This document shows positions 38,921 through 48,800 of a stretch of DNA of 64,000 nt, one piece after another. The stretch's first letter is position 1; every line of letters starts with the position of its first letter. Source of the DNA: Enchytraeus crypticus (taxonomy: Eukaryota; Annelida; Clitellata; Enchytraeida; Enchytraeidae); assembly GCA_905160935.1 (NCBI GenBank), contig CAJHZI010000417.1, forward strand, positions 567,501-631,500, read 5' to 3'. Below the pieces are notes generated by a model. It was not told the origin of the DNA. It ran no database searches and saw only the letters and a list, made by a program, of their open reading frames with translations. The position numbers and the translations under genes were made by a program.

Positions 38921-39904
38921 GCCTCAACTGTATTTCTGTAGGTTTTCACGGCTCTGAGAACCGGACAGCTTCACGTGCCATACAGGAACTCTAAGCTCAC
39001 TCACATCCTGCAGCCGTCACTAGGTGGCGACGCCAAGGTAACTCTACTACCAATCAGTACTTGATTTTCTTCTGAAACCTACCCGTATTGTGTCCTGGTT
39101 GCTGAAGAATTGATCAACCGCCAACTGAATGTGATTTGAAAAGCGACAAGGCATTAAGATCCAAACCAACGTCAGAAAGGGGATTCGGTTGGTAGTGCTG
39201 GGATCCTGAAATTGTTACAAAATTTTCTAGTCCAGACCCCAATTAAACTGAGATTCAAGGATGACGACTTTGACGACTTTGACGACGACGATGATGATGA
39301 TGATGATGATAGTGATGATGATGATGATGACGAAGACTAAGCTGTGGAAGATGACGACGATGACTTACTTCTTAAACCAACTAACTTTGAACGATGGGAC
39401 AGTGATGGCAATTTTACAAAATTCTATTTAATGCAAATAAGTTGTGATTATGCCTTGTAATCTATCAAGAAGTCAAATGAAATTACAGATTTTGGTTAAA
39501 TTTTATGAAGTTGTATTTGATTCAGCTAGATAGATTTCAGTTGCATAGGCCTACCTACATTTTCCGTATCCCTTCTCAAGTCAGTCACTGAGTTGCTACC
39601 AGCACGTAAACCTCCTTTTCGTCAATTTCCTTTGCCTTTGGACTGATTTTCTGAATTATGAAATTTGCACCGTTTTGGAACTTCCTTTTGCTCACCGGCT
39701 TGGACTTGTCTAACTATTGATCGATATTGTCATGAACGACAGAAGCACTCTAAATTGTTGTTATATCAAATGTTACAGGCCTGTCTGTTCGTGATGACCA
39801 GTCCTGATCCTAGCAACCTCTCCGAGACTCTCTCCACCCTAGAGTTTGGGTCAAACGCTCAGCAGGTGGCGCTGGGTCAAGCCAAAAAAAATATTACACG
39901 ATGA
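18303..39904 (+). CDS. C-terminal-motor kinesin (kinesin-14, KIFC-like), 18 exons
   Basis: Microtubule motor of the minus-end-directed kinesin-14 group, judged by the C-terminal motor and the neck [11 protein letters not shown]. Exons: 18303-18483, 19641-19804, 21486-21590, 22185-22271, 23205-23315, 24832-24945, 26168-26276, 28047-28141, 28875-28946, 29596-29709, 30593-30721, 31709-31825, 32851-33015, 34449-34585, 37062-37328, 38191-38377, 38942-39037, 39779-39904. They sum to 2376 nt: 791 residues plus TGA, with all phases matching. An in-frame TAA at 18291 supports the ATG at 18303. Layout: 1-115 low complexity; 115-290 unrecognised, Trp/Tyr-rich; 291-466 coiled coil; 467-785 motor. Intron 5 would need a GC donor. 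It diverges from the PARP gene and converges on the cyclase gene. Related members move or cross-link microtubules in spindles, cilia or junctions; the cellular role here is unknown. Confidence 0.88.
18930..19058 (+). repeat. tRNA-derived SINE, family A
   Basis: GGAGCCAGTGGTGATGTCGG to GACTCTACCATTAGCTTT with GGGGTTCAAATCCTCG as B box. Kinesin intron 1. Confidence 0.7.
19641..19804 (+). CDS. Kinesin exon 2 with internal duplication
   Basis: Acceptor TTATAACAG, donor CCG/GTAGGT, phase 1 in and 0 out. It contains two near-identical copies of [11 protein letters not shown] about 14 residues apart, a recent 42-nt coding duplication. Confidence 0.75.
20353..20500 (-). mobile_element. RTE-like LINE end in kinesin intron
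   Basis: AGTGCACTGCCTACTGGCAG preceded by a short CT run, then the family sequence for about 130 bp (minus-strand element). Partial. Confidence 0.6.
20668..21455. mobile_element. Tc1/mariner-like element with long inverted repeats (non-autonomous)
   Basis: The ends are inverted copies: GGTCCAGAATAAATGAAACT at the left and its complement at 21428-21448, continuing inward for well over 100 bp (AAGGCYAATAAC..., and the TATCGGCGACTAAT block in opposite orientation). TA lies on both sides, as in a Tc1/mariner target. The middle, read on the minus strand, encodes a transposase tail ([20 protein letters not shown] then GHIEH-stop), typical of IS630/Tc1-like transposases. Most of the transposase is deleted. 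Lies in the kinesin intron just before exon 3. Confidence 0.78.
21486..26276 (+). CDS. Kinesin exons 3-7: unrecognised N-terminal domain
   Basis: Exons 21486-21590, 22185-22271, 23205-23315, 24832-24945 and 26168-26276 encode about 175 residues (115-290). The stretch is rich in Tyr, Arg and Trp: [70 protein letters not shown]. The even spacing of aromatic residues suggests a folded domain, but I recognise no named family (not MyTH4, FERM or CH). Exon 23205-23315 has no GT in the needed phase; CAG/GCTGGT at 23316 is the only fit. The exon at 24832 is open in a second frame, but that frame hits a stop in the next exon. Confidence 0.72.
21720..21930 (-). mobile_element. RTE-like LINE end in kinesin intron
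   Basis: (CT)n at 21720-21739, AGTGCACTGCCTACTGTAGA, then the family sequence to about 21925. Minus-strand element, partial; followed by an (AT)n tract. Confidence 0.6.
24185..24815 (+). repeat. 20-bp minisatellite (TATTTCATCATACATTAGTG)
   Basis: About 30 copies ending roughly 15 bases before the polypyrimidine/acceptor of the kinesin exon at 24832. Confidence 0.92.
24958..25183 (-). repeat. tRNA-derived SINE, family B
   Basis: Minus-strand, near full length: TCTCAATAGCGTAGGGGTAA, B box CGGGTTCGAATCTCAG. Begins 12 bases after the donor of the kinesin exon ending at 24945. Confidence 0.75.
26395..26520 (+). repeat. 27-bp minisatellite
   Basis: Four to five copies of ATCAGGATAGCCTATTCTAG plus TATCCT in the kinesin intron after exon 26276. 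Confidence 0.85.
26935..27840 (+). repeat. AT-rich degenerate repeat (TTTTGAAAATACT) splitting a LINE end
   Basis: Many loose copies of TATTTTGAAAA/GTATTTTGAAAAG. The LINE-type end GGTTTAATGTCCGTTTCC...CACATGC at 26850-26908 resumes as GGTCACATGCCACCAAAAAT at 27842, so this block grew or was inserted inside it. Confidence 0.65.
28047..31825 (+). CDS. Kinesin exons 8-12: coiled-coil stalk
   Basis: Exons 28047-28141, 28875-28946, 29596-29709, 30593-30721 and 31709-31825 encode about 175 residues rich in Gln, Glu, Lys, Arg, Leu and Met with heptad-like spacing ([56 protein letters not shown]). This is the stalk expected just before a kinesin-14 neck and would mediate dimerisation. The acceptor of exon 30593 follows a run of TGAT repeats. 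Confidence 0.82.
28540..28665 (+). repeat. SINE family B, 5'-truncated
   Basis: CATACGAGAGTAAGATCTCA to TGATCATTTTAACTATTGCG; body and tail only. Confidence 0.55.
31095..31335 (-). repeat. tRNA-derived SINE, family B
   Basis: Minus strand: TCTCAATAGCGCAATGGTTA (A box), GTGGGTTCGAATCCCAGCCG (B box), full body to ATTATAATGTGTGTTAATAT. Kinesin intron. Confidence 0.78.
32152..32400 (-). mobile_element. RTE-like LINE end in kinesin intron
   Basis: Same family: minus strand gives the MKRKAEDR...IPWTCQ-stop end and a short GA run at 32152. Decayed. Confidence 0.65.
32851..33015 (+). CDS. Kinesin exon 13: neck and motor start
   Basis: 55 residues, phase 0 both ends. [17 protein letters not shown] corresponds to the kinesin-14 neck and first strand (ELxGNIRVFCRVRP). 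The adenine-contacting RxRP motif reads RCRA, lacking Pro. [15 protein letters not shown] is the usual FxFDxVFxPxxxQxxV block. A LINE end follows 20 bases into the intron. Confidence 0.92.
33030..33260 (-). mobile_element. RTE-like LINE end in kinesin intron
   Basis: The minus frame reads [19 protein letters not shown] and [20 protein letters not shown] then Q-stop, then the GCACTAAGAGA-type end. It begins about 20 bases after the donor of kinesin exon 13. Confidence 0.75.
34150..34365 (+). repeat. tRNA-derived SINE, family B
   Basis: B box GTGGGTTCGAATCCCAGCCG with the complete body and tail; the start is degraded. Kinesin intron upstream of the P-loop exon. Confidence 0.72.
34449..34585 (+). 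CDS. Kinesin exon 14: P-loop
   Basis: Carries [13 protein letters not shown], the intact Walker A/P-loop (about residue 545). I use the donor AG/GTGAAG at 34586 rather than AAT/GTGAGG at 34581, because only it gives phase 2 and the reading VNVRSVMDLL into the next exon. Confidence 0.92.
34655..35030 (-). repeat. Dispersed element, family E, with (GA)n end
   Basis: (CT)n then TATTGCCAAGCGGCAGGTCC, TCGCTCCATAAAGAGCACAT, TTAGCTTGGGAATAATATGG. Related copies: 5040-5345, 59160-59425 (plus), 45788-46080 and 55815-56140 (minus). Its outer end shares the GAAGAATAGACCAACC / AAAAGGCGACTA motif with family D, so D and E may be variants of one retroposon. Confidence 0.55.
36905..37012 (-). repeat. tRNA-derived SINE, family A (5'-truncated)
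   Basis: Minus strand copy ending at GAGTATC, 50 bp before kinesin exon 15; B box GGGGTTCAAATCCTGG. Confidence 0.65.
37062..37328 (+). CDS. Kinesin exon 15: motor core to switch I
   Basis: 89 residues. [19 protein letters not shown] is the conserved VSMLEIYNExIxDLL block. LNAE at the end joins SSRSH of the next exon to make switch I (NxxSSRSH). Phase 2 on both sides. Confidence 0.93.
38191..38377 (+). CDS. Kinesin exon 16: switch I end and switch II
   Basis: Starts [12 protein letters not shown], contains [12 protein letters not shown] (switch II, DLAGSE) and ends [11 protein letters not shown]. Noticeably GC-rich in the middle compared with its surroundings. The exon end plus donor is repeated nine times in tandem in the following intron. 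Confidence 0.94.
38353..38745 (+). repeat. 44-bp minisatellite copied from kinesin exon 16 end
   Basis: Nine copies, counting the exon itself, of a unit containing AATAAATCTCTCTCAGCCCT then CGGTCAG/GTTAATAACA. Each repeats the coding end [10 protein letters not shown] and its splice donor. The 44-bp period is not a multiple of three. Confidence 0.92.
38942..39037 (+). CDS. Kinesin exon 17
   Basis: 32 residues, [20 protein letters not shown] then [12 protein letters not shown], the conserved [21 protein letters not shown] block that contacts the microtubule. Phase 0. It follows an (AT)n tract directly. Confidence 0.94.
39779..39904 (+). CDS. Kinesin exon 18 and stop codon
   Basis: 41 residues: [20 protein letters not shown] then [18 protein letters not shown], the last motor helix (ETLxTLxFAxRxxxVELGxAKKN). 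TGA at 39902-39904, leaving almost no tail after the motor as usual for kinesin-14. Confidence 0.93.
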   Translation, partial: ACLFVMTSPDPSNLSETLSTLEFGSNAQQVALGQAKKNITR

Positions 39905-40214
39905 CTTCAATAGTGACCAAATCTGTAATACATTCTTATATAGTGACCAGATCTGTAATACATTCTTATAATAAGATCACTTCACGGCTAACCAAATCTG
40001 TAATACATTCTGACGATAAGATCACTTCACCCTAACCAGATTTTCAAGATATTCTTGTGATAAGATCACTTCACGAATAACCAGATCTTATATTCTTGTA
40101 CATTCTTTTGATAAGATGACTGACTTTACGAGTGACCAAATTCGTAATACATTCTCATATTGGGCATGAATTAATAACTTAATGGCAAACTCTGGAGATT
40201 GAAATATGAATAAA
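39905..40214 (+). promoter_or_regulatory. Kinesin 3' UTR with repeated unit and AATAAA
   Basis: After the stop codon, a degenerate unit (GTGACCAAATCTGTAATACA followed by TTCTTATAATAAGATCACTT) recurs five to six times up to about 40160. AATAAA at 40209-40214 is a plausible polyadenylation signal about 305 nt after the stop. Confidence 0.5.
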
Positions 40215-41635
40215 CTTATAATAGAAATGTTGACTTCTTTGTATCGCGGAAACTTTGGTAAATCTACGTGTAGTTTAATAGTTACTATATTATATAACCT
40301 ATTCTATCGCAAGATCAAAATACATATTTTTTCCAGGTTCAATGCCACAAAAGGATAGGATATAGGCTACATGTATATGTTGCGTTAAGGAATTAACATT
40401 TTGATTGCTTGTTGTCCCGCTTTTTGTGGAGAGCTTTTCGAAAATGTGGTAAAGAAACACACAATCATTGCGCTGTGCACAGACATCTACAGAAAAAACG
40501 AACAAAACTAAAACGGAAAGCCGTGCACAGAAAAGGAAAGTAAGCCGTATTCAAATGATCTTCTATTGCGTATCTACAGTTACTTTTAAACACTAGTGTT
40601 AAGATTACCTTCTAATATGCATATTTCGTTCATCCACACGGGAGCAGATATCCAACTTTTATTTATCCCACTTATAATTTAGCAATAATTTATAGAGTAA
40701 TGTTTTGATAATAATTAATTAATTAACATTGCAGAAGCTGATGTGAAGCATCTTAGTTTTAGATGCATGAGTTGCTATTAGTGTAGTGATACTGAGGTTA
40801 AGCATATTCTTGTTGTAAGCTATCAAGTTTGGCTGTTTTCTAGAACATTGCATATTTTCCTAGAAGCTGCTGATCTCATCCTGCATTCTCGACGGGAATC
40901 TGCGTAGTTGTTTAAGTTATAAGTTGGCTACTTCTATGGTAATGTTTTGGGAATAGGTTCCTCTGCGGCATTGCGTTGCGATGAGTGTTGGTAGGCCGCA
41001 AGGTTAGTTTAATTAGTTGCTGTTCATTCTATTCAGTCGATGCTGTGTTTAGATGCAAAGCGGTTCATTCTGTAGTTACTCTCTATTGGACTTCTCTGTT
41101 GAACGCATTTGAAGCGGGCCTTCGGGCTCGGCCGGCGAAGGTGCCTTCAGAAATATGCACCCCCCTGCTGTGCTGGTTAGGACCTGGTCGATTCAGAAAT
41201 TAACTATCAGAGCATAATTGATTTACGGTACTGTAACTTAATTTAGATAACAACTGTAATAATAAATTTAATTAATATTAAATGAATAAAGTCTCTCGCG
41301 TCAAGTCTTCACAGTCTCTCACATTGCTAACGGCCTATATGGCTTTATGACAGCAGATCACGTACCTGAGTTCTACAGTTAGTTTCCCCAAACAACATCA
41401 TCGCCGTCATCCGAGACCGACGTTAAACTCTTACAACACCTCTATTCAGTTCAATTAGAAACTGAGCATATATGGTAGAGTATGGCACCATTGCGCTCTT
41501 TGATTAATTATAACTGCTAAAAACTTGTATTAGCTTTGTGGGATCAGTAGGCGATAGGCAATACATCCTGATAACAGCAGTAAATGCTACAGTCCAATGG
41601 ATCTAGACTATGCTCAATACATCCTGATAGTAAAC

Positions 41636-41690
41636 AGTCTCTCTCTTAGTGCACTGCCTACTGTCAGGTCCATGGTATATAGCGCCATGA
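41636..41690 (-). mobile_element. RTE-like LINE end, very short
   Basis: TCTCTCTTAGTGCACTGCCT and the next 30 bases match the family end. Only a stub remains. Confidence 0.5.
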
Positions 41691-42139
41691 TATTCAACAG
41701 TAAACAGTGTTAAACCCTTCTTTCCTGCGGCTCGTGGCTGCATGAAGAATTGAAAGAGGCATACATGTCTCCTTGAATAGTTACAAGTATAGGTTCCTAG
41801 CTCCTATCTACTCAAAGAGGCCATAAAGTATTAACATCAGCGCATAGAAATTGGTCCTTCAATTGGTCACTTTGGCCCCCCGCAGGTAGATGGTGAATTG
41901 ACGCCACTGACGCTACTGACCGTGTAATTCTACTCATTCCCTTTTTATTAACCTGTAGCTCTAATGAGTAATAGAATTATTTAACTTTTACATCTATAAT
42001 GGAAAAAATCAGAAATTATTATTATTTTTTTATAAATGGAACTTTAAAAGAATTAGGCCTATATTAAGTTTCTCAATTAAATGCACATATAAATGATGCT
42101 TATAGCTACTTGTAGCGATACTTTAAACTATTTGGTACA

Positions 42140-42910
42140 GTTGGTATGAAAGAACAAAGTTACAGTATGATTCGGGACTTACACGTGCTAAGTAAGTGGT
42201 CCCAAAAATGGGGTTTAGAATTCAACGTGGACAAGTGTAAGGCAATTCACTTTGATAAAAATAACCATAATAAAGATTATGTTGTAAATAAAAAGACACT
42301 GCATGTAGTGAGTGAGGAGAAGGATTTGGGGGTAATATTTAGCCAGGACCTCAAAGTGAAGAAACAATGTACTGTGGCTGTTAAAGCAGCCAATATGACC
42401 ATAAAGAGAAAATTCAAATTTAGAGATAAAGGCTTTGTTTTAAGATTGTATACATCTTTGATTCGACCTCATCTGGAGTATTGTATGTCAGTGTGGAGAC
42501 TACACCACAGGAAGGATATTGAGCTTATTGAAGCAGGGCAAAGAAGAGCATTAAGAACTATTAAGTGATTCAAAGCATTAGGGTATGAGGAGAGTCTAAG
42601 GTAAGTTCAACTGACAACCCTAGAAACCAGGAGAATTAGAGGTGATCCTAAAGAGGTTTATAGAATTATGCATTAGCTTACCGAATTAAGAGCAACAGAT
42701 TTTTTCAAATTCTCCAATAATGGTATAAGAGGTCATAGACATAAGTTGTTTAAGCCTAGTGTAAGGACAGACTTAGGAAAGTTTTCTTTTTCTCAAAGGG
42801 TGATAGATAGGTGGGACTCTTTGAGTGAGGAGGTTGTGAATAAGATGTCGGTAAATAGTTTTAAAAACAAGCTGAATGATGTAATCATATATTATTGGGG
42901 ATTGAAATAA
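42140..42910 (+). mobile_element. LINE fragment (reverse transcriptase C-terminus)
   Basis: 42146-42568 encodes LSKWSQKWGLEFNVDKCKAI, EKDLGVIFSQDLKVKKQC, TSLIRPHLEYCMSVWRLH, matching the palm/thumb part of a Jockey/CR1-like reverse transcriptase. After stops, GHRHKLFKP and FSQRVIDRWDSLSEEVVN continue to about 42907. Relic in the intergenic space between kinesin and cyclase. Confidence 0.8.
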
Positions 42911-43537
42911 GCCCTTGGCTTTCTTCCCTTGTTCCTGCTACCTCAGTTTGACTAATGATTGAATAACGAGAGATGGTAGCAGTTCTGGTAAATTTAAATT
43001 TACTTATCCGGTATTTGGTCAATGATTCTTGCAATTATATTAACAAAAATTAGAAATGGTTTAACAATGGTTTATTCTTCCATTCCTGGCCAAAAAGCAA
43101 AAGCATAGAAATAAAATTTCAGAACAAATCAAAACCTTTATTATTCTTGTCCAACTATAAAGCAACCATACATAATAACATAATCAGCAAATTAAAATTC
43201 TTGCACATTGTGTAATCAAATCCAAAGATGCCTCGTCACTGAAATGCTAGCGAGCAGGAAACTGACGTTAAACCTGGCTTTAACTTTAGCCTTTTAATAT
43301 TGTACACCCCTAATGTCGACACGTCCCACCTGTTTATGAAAGTTTTGAGATGTGTTAATATCAAATACTAATTTTAATTAATAACAAATACTAAACTAAC
43401 ATAGACTCAGTGACTCGGTGGACAACAAAGCATCCTCTGACTCTTAACCTCTGTCAATCTCTGCTTCCACTGATCATGGTTTACATTAGTCAACTGTCGC
43501 AATGTTGTTGCAGAATTCACTTAGAATGTCTTGATAA

Positions 43538-43752
43538 CGTAGGGGTAACGTCAAGATGTTTTACATGACAGAACCTGAGGTGAATTGAACCCTCGTGGGT
43601 TCGAATCCCAGCCTCGCTGATCTGAGAATAAAACCTCGGACATTCACTGGACTGGTTCCACGACTAAATTGCCTAACGGTTTAAACATGTGGTATTAAGA
43701 GTGATAGATATTAAATTTCAACACAGGTGATCATTTCACAATAATGCGATGT
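43538..43752 (+). repeat. tRNA-derived SINE, family B
   Basis: AACGTAGGGGTAACGTCAAG and GTGGGTTCGAATCCCAGCCT, then the standard body. Intergenic. Confidence 0.72.
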
Positions 43753-44317
43753 GAGTTCTGTCAGTTCAAAAGTCACCACCGTTTTGTTAAGATCTCTGTC
43801 CGAAGAAAAGCTACAAACATTGTAGATTGATTTCTCACAGGCCAAAAAGCGTTGTGGTAAGATTTCAATCAATCAAAAATGTCTGTAAATTCTGTGCGTT
43901 TGTCGTGAATTTACAGTGGGACTCTAGACCTAAAGGTTACAACAGTTATACGCAGGTACTGAAAGTAAAAGGTTAACGAATCTATGGGCATGAATTTATT
44001 GGAAAAGACAAATCGATCCTTACGACGACGATGACGTAGTCAAATATATGATAATGATAGCCTAATGACGAAAATCGGTTATGATGATGCAAATATGATG
44101 ATGACAATTACTATAATGTTGATAAAGATGACAATGAAGATGGTAATGACGATGAGTATGATGATAACGGTGACTACGACGACGACGACGATGATGATAT
44201 CATGTGATCGATAAATGATGACGATGGCAATGATGAGGAATATGATGGATTGCTATTTTACATCCGATGGAGTCAACATATTTAAAAGTCTGGCATATCT
44301 CAGCTTCACTTGATTTC

Positions 44318-44479
44318 CTAGCACCTAACATTTCCATTCATCTGATCCTGATTGTCGTTGAGGCTGATCTCCATGATGTCTTCTAGGGAGGCGTAGCCAG
44401 AATGTCGGCCAATCAGCTCCTTCGTTTCATGCGAGTCTTTTTCTGCCAATAGCCACCATGTTAACATCTCTCCCTTGCC
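44318..44479 (-). CDS. Cyclase last exon
   Basis: [15 protein letters not shown] matches the closing GKGxMxTYWLLG. A 38-residue tail follows ([20 protein letters not shown] and a short acidic end) to TAG at 44320-44318. AATAAA on the minus strand at 44000-43995 is a candidate polyadenylation signal. Confidence 0.92.
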   Translation of the reverse strand, partial: GKGEMLTWWLLAEKDSHETKELIGRHSGYASLEDIMEISLNDNQDQMNGNVRC

Positions 44480-45846
44480 CTAAAAATAAATTACTATCAT
44501 GTTATTGCCTATTTTTGCATTAATTATTATTTAGTCGGAAGACCTGAGTAGATCAACCGCAGTTTCAAGCAGTTAAAATGTACTGAGTGAAATCAGTTAT
44601 TCATCCTTTGGCAGATTTCGTGATATGATAGCACGCAAGTAAATGGTACAAAATCCATTATCGCAATAACATTTGACTTTATAAAGAAAATGCATTTAGC
44701 TACTTGAAGGTTATTTGAATGTGATTTCATTAGACTGAGCGTTAAAGTGACAATTTTAGATGATCTAGTAAAATATACAGTATCATTAGCATGTATATCA
44801 TCAGCAAATCTCGCACTTCATAATTGTTAAATTAAATAGATGGTTGATAGAGACGTTCTATTCACTATAAACTATTTCAAACATGACACGAAATTATATG
44901 TTCCTGGAATTAAAAATTAGCATCACTAAAATTATATATATATATATATTTGATGCATAAATTACTGTTAGCGCTACTGCAGCAGTAAATGATGAGTAGA
45001 TCTGTCATGGATTTACCAACAGGCAGTAAGAAAGGGAGAGATAAAGAGAGAGCGAAAGAGAGAGAGAGAGGTAGAGAGAGAGAGAGGTAGAGAGAGAGAG
45101 AGGTAGAGAGAGAGGTAGAGAGAGAGAGAGAGAGAGGTAGAGAGAGAGGTAGAGAGAGAGGTAAAGAGAGAGGTAGAGAGAGAGAGAGAGAGAGACAGAG
45201 AGAGGAAGAGGTAGATGGTAACACTTACCTCTATGTGCACGATTCCTCGTTTTTCCAGTTCAAAGGCGTCGCTCTGATCCAACAGAAGTTTTGTCTCTGA
45301 GCTCACGTGAATCTTCAGAGCTGAGCACATACAACACATAGAACACACATAGCTCATACAACACATTATAGAGAACATAGTACACATAGCACACACAGCA
45401 CACATAATACTCATAACATACATAGCAAGAATGAAGAATATAAAAGTTTATTTCTCGTCTCTAATTCAATGATTATGTAGAAACTTGAAGACACAAGTTT
45501 AACGTCTATTTCCATTAGAGTAACATCATCTAATAGAGATGATACTGCTGAGATTCGAATTGATGGCTAAGTACTAGGCAAGCGCTCCAACAACTTAGCA
45601 ATTTCAGGTCTGTAAACTTCTACAATATTATCTTACATCCTTTTTGGCACTCCTCTAAGTACTTAAAGAAGAATGAGTGGCTTTAGTTGAAAGAAATTTT
45701 ACATCTAAAGGAGTTTAATATATGTCTGAGATCTTACTCAATACAGCTCACACTGGAGGTCAAATCATGAGAGTTCAATACAGGTTGCTCTCTCTCTCTC
45801 TCTCTCTTTCTGTCTCTGTCTCTCTTTATCTCTCTCTCTCTCCTTC

Positions 45847-45878
<32 letters not shown>

Positions 45879-48800
45879 TCACTCTCACTCTCATGGTCCA
45901 CATTCATACTGCGAGTGTGCCCTCACGCACCATATAGAGCACTCCATAGATCAACAAGATAACCACTTAAAAAAAGGCTATTCCTTATCCATACATTATG
46001 TAGCCTAGTTCATGTGAAAATTGGCTTCTGATGTGATTCCAGGTTGCCTTCCTTAGTTTTAAGAGTCAGTTACTACTACGAATAGGTCATTTAGAGTTTT
46101 AGGAATTTATGCTCTAAGCAGAATTATTTAAATGAATGGTTTGAATAAATAACGACAAGTTTAAATGAAATCCCTAGAGTGTTGAGAAATTTTTATTATA
46201 TCTGCGCAAGCTACACTCTGCGCCAGGTAAACGATTGCTAACAAGCATGGATGGGAGGAAATGAAGAAACTACAAAAGCAGTAACTAAGAAAGGAAACTC
46301 TATGACATGTGGACTAAGTCACGTAGGTACTTAGCCCTTTCTTAATTGCTGGTATTTTAAGTCATCTTCCTATTACAAGTTATATACATATATGACTTTC
46401 AGTAACAACCCCTTATTTTACCAGCGGTACTTGAAAGTCCACATACGCAACTGAGACGCTCTTGCAGTTTGGATGCGAGAGAGACAAATTACCCAGAATG
46501 CTTAGCATAAAAACTAATCAATAGCGTCGTTTTATTCTAGTTTCAAAAGATAATCCTGGTAAAGAAAGAAAAAGGAGTAAATCTTTTAATGTTTTCACTC
46601 AGTCTATACTCACGGTCCCCCGTTGACTGTAGCTCTGAGGCCGTGTTTATCGTCTCTCCCAGTAGACAGTATCTAGGCATCTTCAAACCCACGATACCTC
46701 CGCAACATGGCCCTGTTTAAATACGTGACATAGTATGATGTATGTTAATCTACTTTATTTTGTATTGATAAGGCATAATCAACAAATACAAATTGAAAAG
46801 TCTTAAATAGGGGATTGACTGATGATATGATGTAGAACAGAGAGGATTTGAGACAGTCTATTCGTATCCCGACCCTAGTTAAACTGGCATTCAAGGGAAG
46901 ATGGCGATGATGATGTGAGTAGAGATCAACAGCTCACTCCACATAAGCACAGGTTCAACGTACACAATTCAATTTTTGGAAGTGCTCAGTTGAAATACTT
47001 CATTTTTCAAGCATGAACATTTTTAGCGGAATATCTCGGTCATCATTCATTTCAACAGTAATTCATATTACAGTCCAAACCAAATAACGACTAACCGATG
47101 ATTGAACGAGTGTGACATAAGCTCAGAAGAATAAAATAATGGTTTTCTTATTTGACTATCCCATACATTGGTTATCCCAATCTCTAATATTTGCCATAGC
47201 ATGACCTTAGTATGACGAAGCACCGGACATTAAATTTTCTATTGACTGATTGATTGGTTGATCGACTGAACACTTATCCTAGTACGTGATTACCTGAATG
47301 AACGCCTATTCTCAGCTTCAGTTGTTCTGTGGGCTTGTGACGTATGCGGAAGTTCATGACGTAATTTCTTAGCGCAAGAGCCATTCTGGCGATCTCATAG
47401 GCGTGGTGGGCGTGGAGATCAATAGCGAGAGGGGTGGAGCTTGAGCGATTGCGCCGCCTACATGATGGATTTGTCACCGAATAGGATCTCTTGATAGTTT
47501 GATTGACAGCTGAGCAACCGGCCGGGCTTGACTGATGAGTATGCCTAACGATTACAAATACAGTAAATAATTGTATGAAATAAGCAGTGTTTAATCTTGA
47601 AATTAACTTTAAACACATTACAACCTCTGATATCATAGGCGACTTAAAATCATTAGAGGTTGAGGCAATGACCGAAGATTTGTATCAATCGAGAAGACAA
47701 CGGCCTGTGCGCTTGGTATAAAAGGGCTTGAGCAAGTAAGAAACGTTAATAATAAAAAAAATGGTACGAGGCTAGAATAGGTAAAAAACTTGGAATCACA
47801 ATGTCTCAGACTAAGGTGATAGCAGATTTGACATAAAACATAAATAAGGTATTTAATTGTATAGACAAAATTGGTATTCGGCAAGAAATATGCAAGAAGA
47901 AAGAACTACTAATGAAAAGTTTGAGGAAGTGAAGGAAGACATTAATTATAATTGCTTAACGTGGACCATGATTCTATATGGATTTGAAATGTGGATGTAA
48001 GGAGAGAGGAGACTTAAAGGACCTGGGATGTGGTTATGGAGAATAATTGAAGAGATTACATTAGTAGGCTGGCGAAATTGCAAAGCAATTGATACCAACT
48101 GCATATCTTCATTTCTTTTGTACTTACTACACATTGATGGTTTGTGCATAAAAGAAACTTCGTTTCGAATCTAGCATTGTATCAAAATGCGAATCGAAAG
48201 TTAAACTTTCATCCATAGCTCATCGCAGAATTAATTTGAAGGTTTCAAATAACTAGCAACCTCTTGTGCGACAGTGACTGAAGTGCCTGAGCATGCCCAG
48301 CTCTTGAGGCTTGCGTGCCGTGCACTGATTGGTTGGAGCCTTGATGGGAGGTGCTAGAGAAAGAGTAATCGGGCAAGGTCGCTTCTGATTGGTTGTGAGT
48401 CAGGCATGACGCCACCATGTAGGCGTCGCCTATGGTCTCCACCTACAATACAGTAATAAAATACTTAAAACAACAACAACCTCAGACAATTTCTATAACA
48501 GTGCAAATGACCGGCCTTCGAGACTGCTTTGGAGGTTTCTTGCAGCTTATTCAGTCAATATTTTATCTCGTAAATCATATATTTGCTATCAATAGCTAAA
48601 ATTTGCAGCAAGCTCCGACACATGATTAACACTACACGGGCCCAAGTGACTTACACAATTTGATGAAAGACCCTGTCCTTGAACCCAGGTTTCTTTTATT
48701 TGTGACGAAGCCCAAGTTCTCGCCTGTGTGTTCTAGCCTGCAGGCGAGAATTCCTCTGTGACTCCAACAGAATCTGCAACAAAGTTCTTAATTAACAAGC

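Larger units (their letters stand above)
40215..44317. other. Convergent intergenic region between kinesin and cyclase genes
   Basis: Apart from a LINE stub (41636), LINE fragment (42140), SINE B (43538) and GAT/GAC-rich runs near 44030-44220, I see no gene. Confidence 0.55.
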
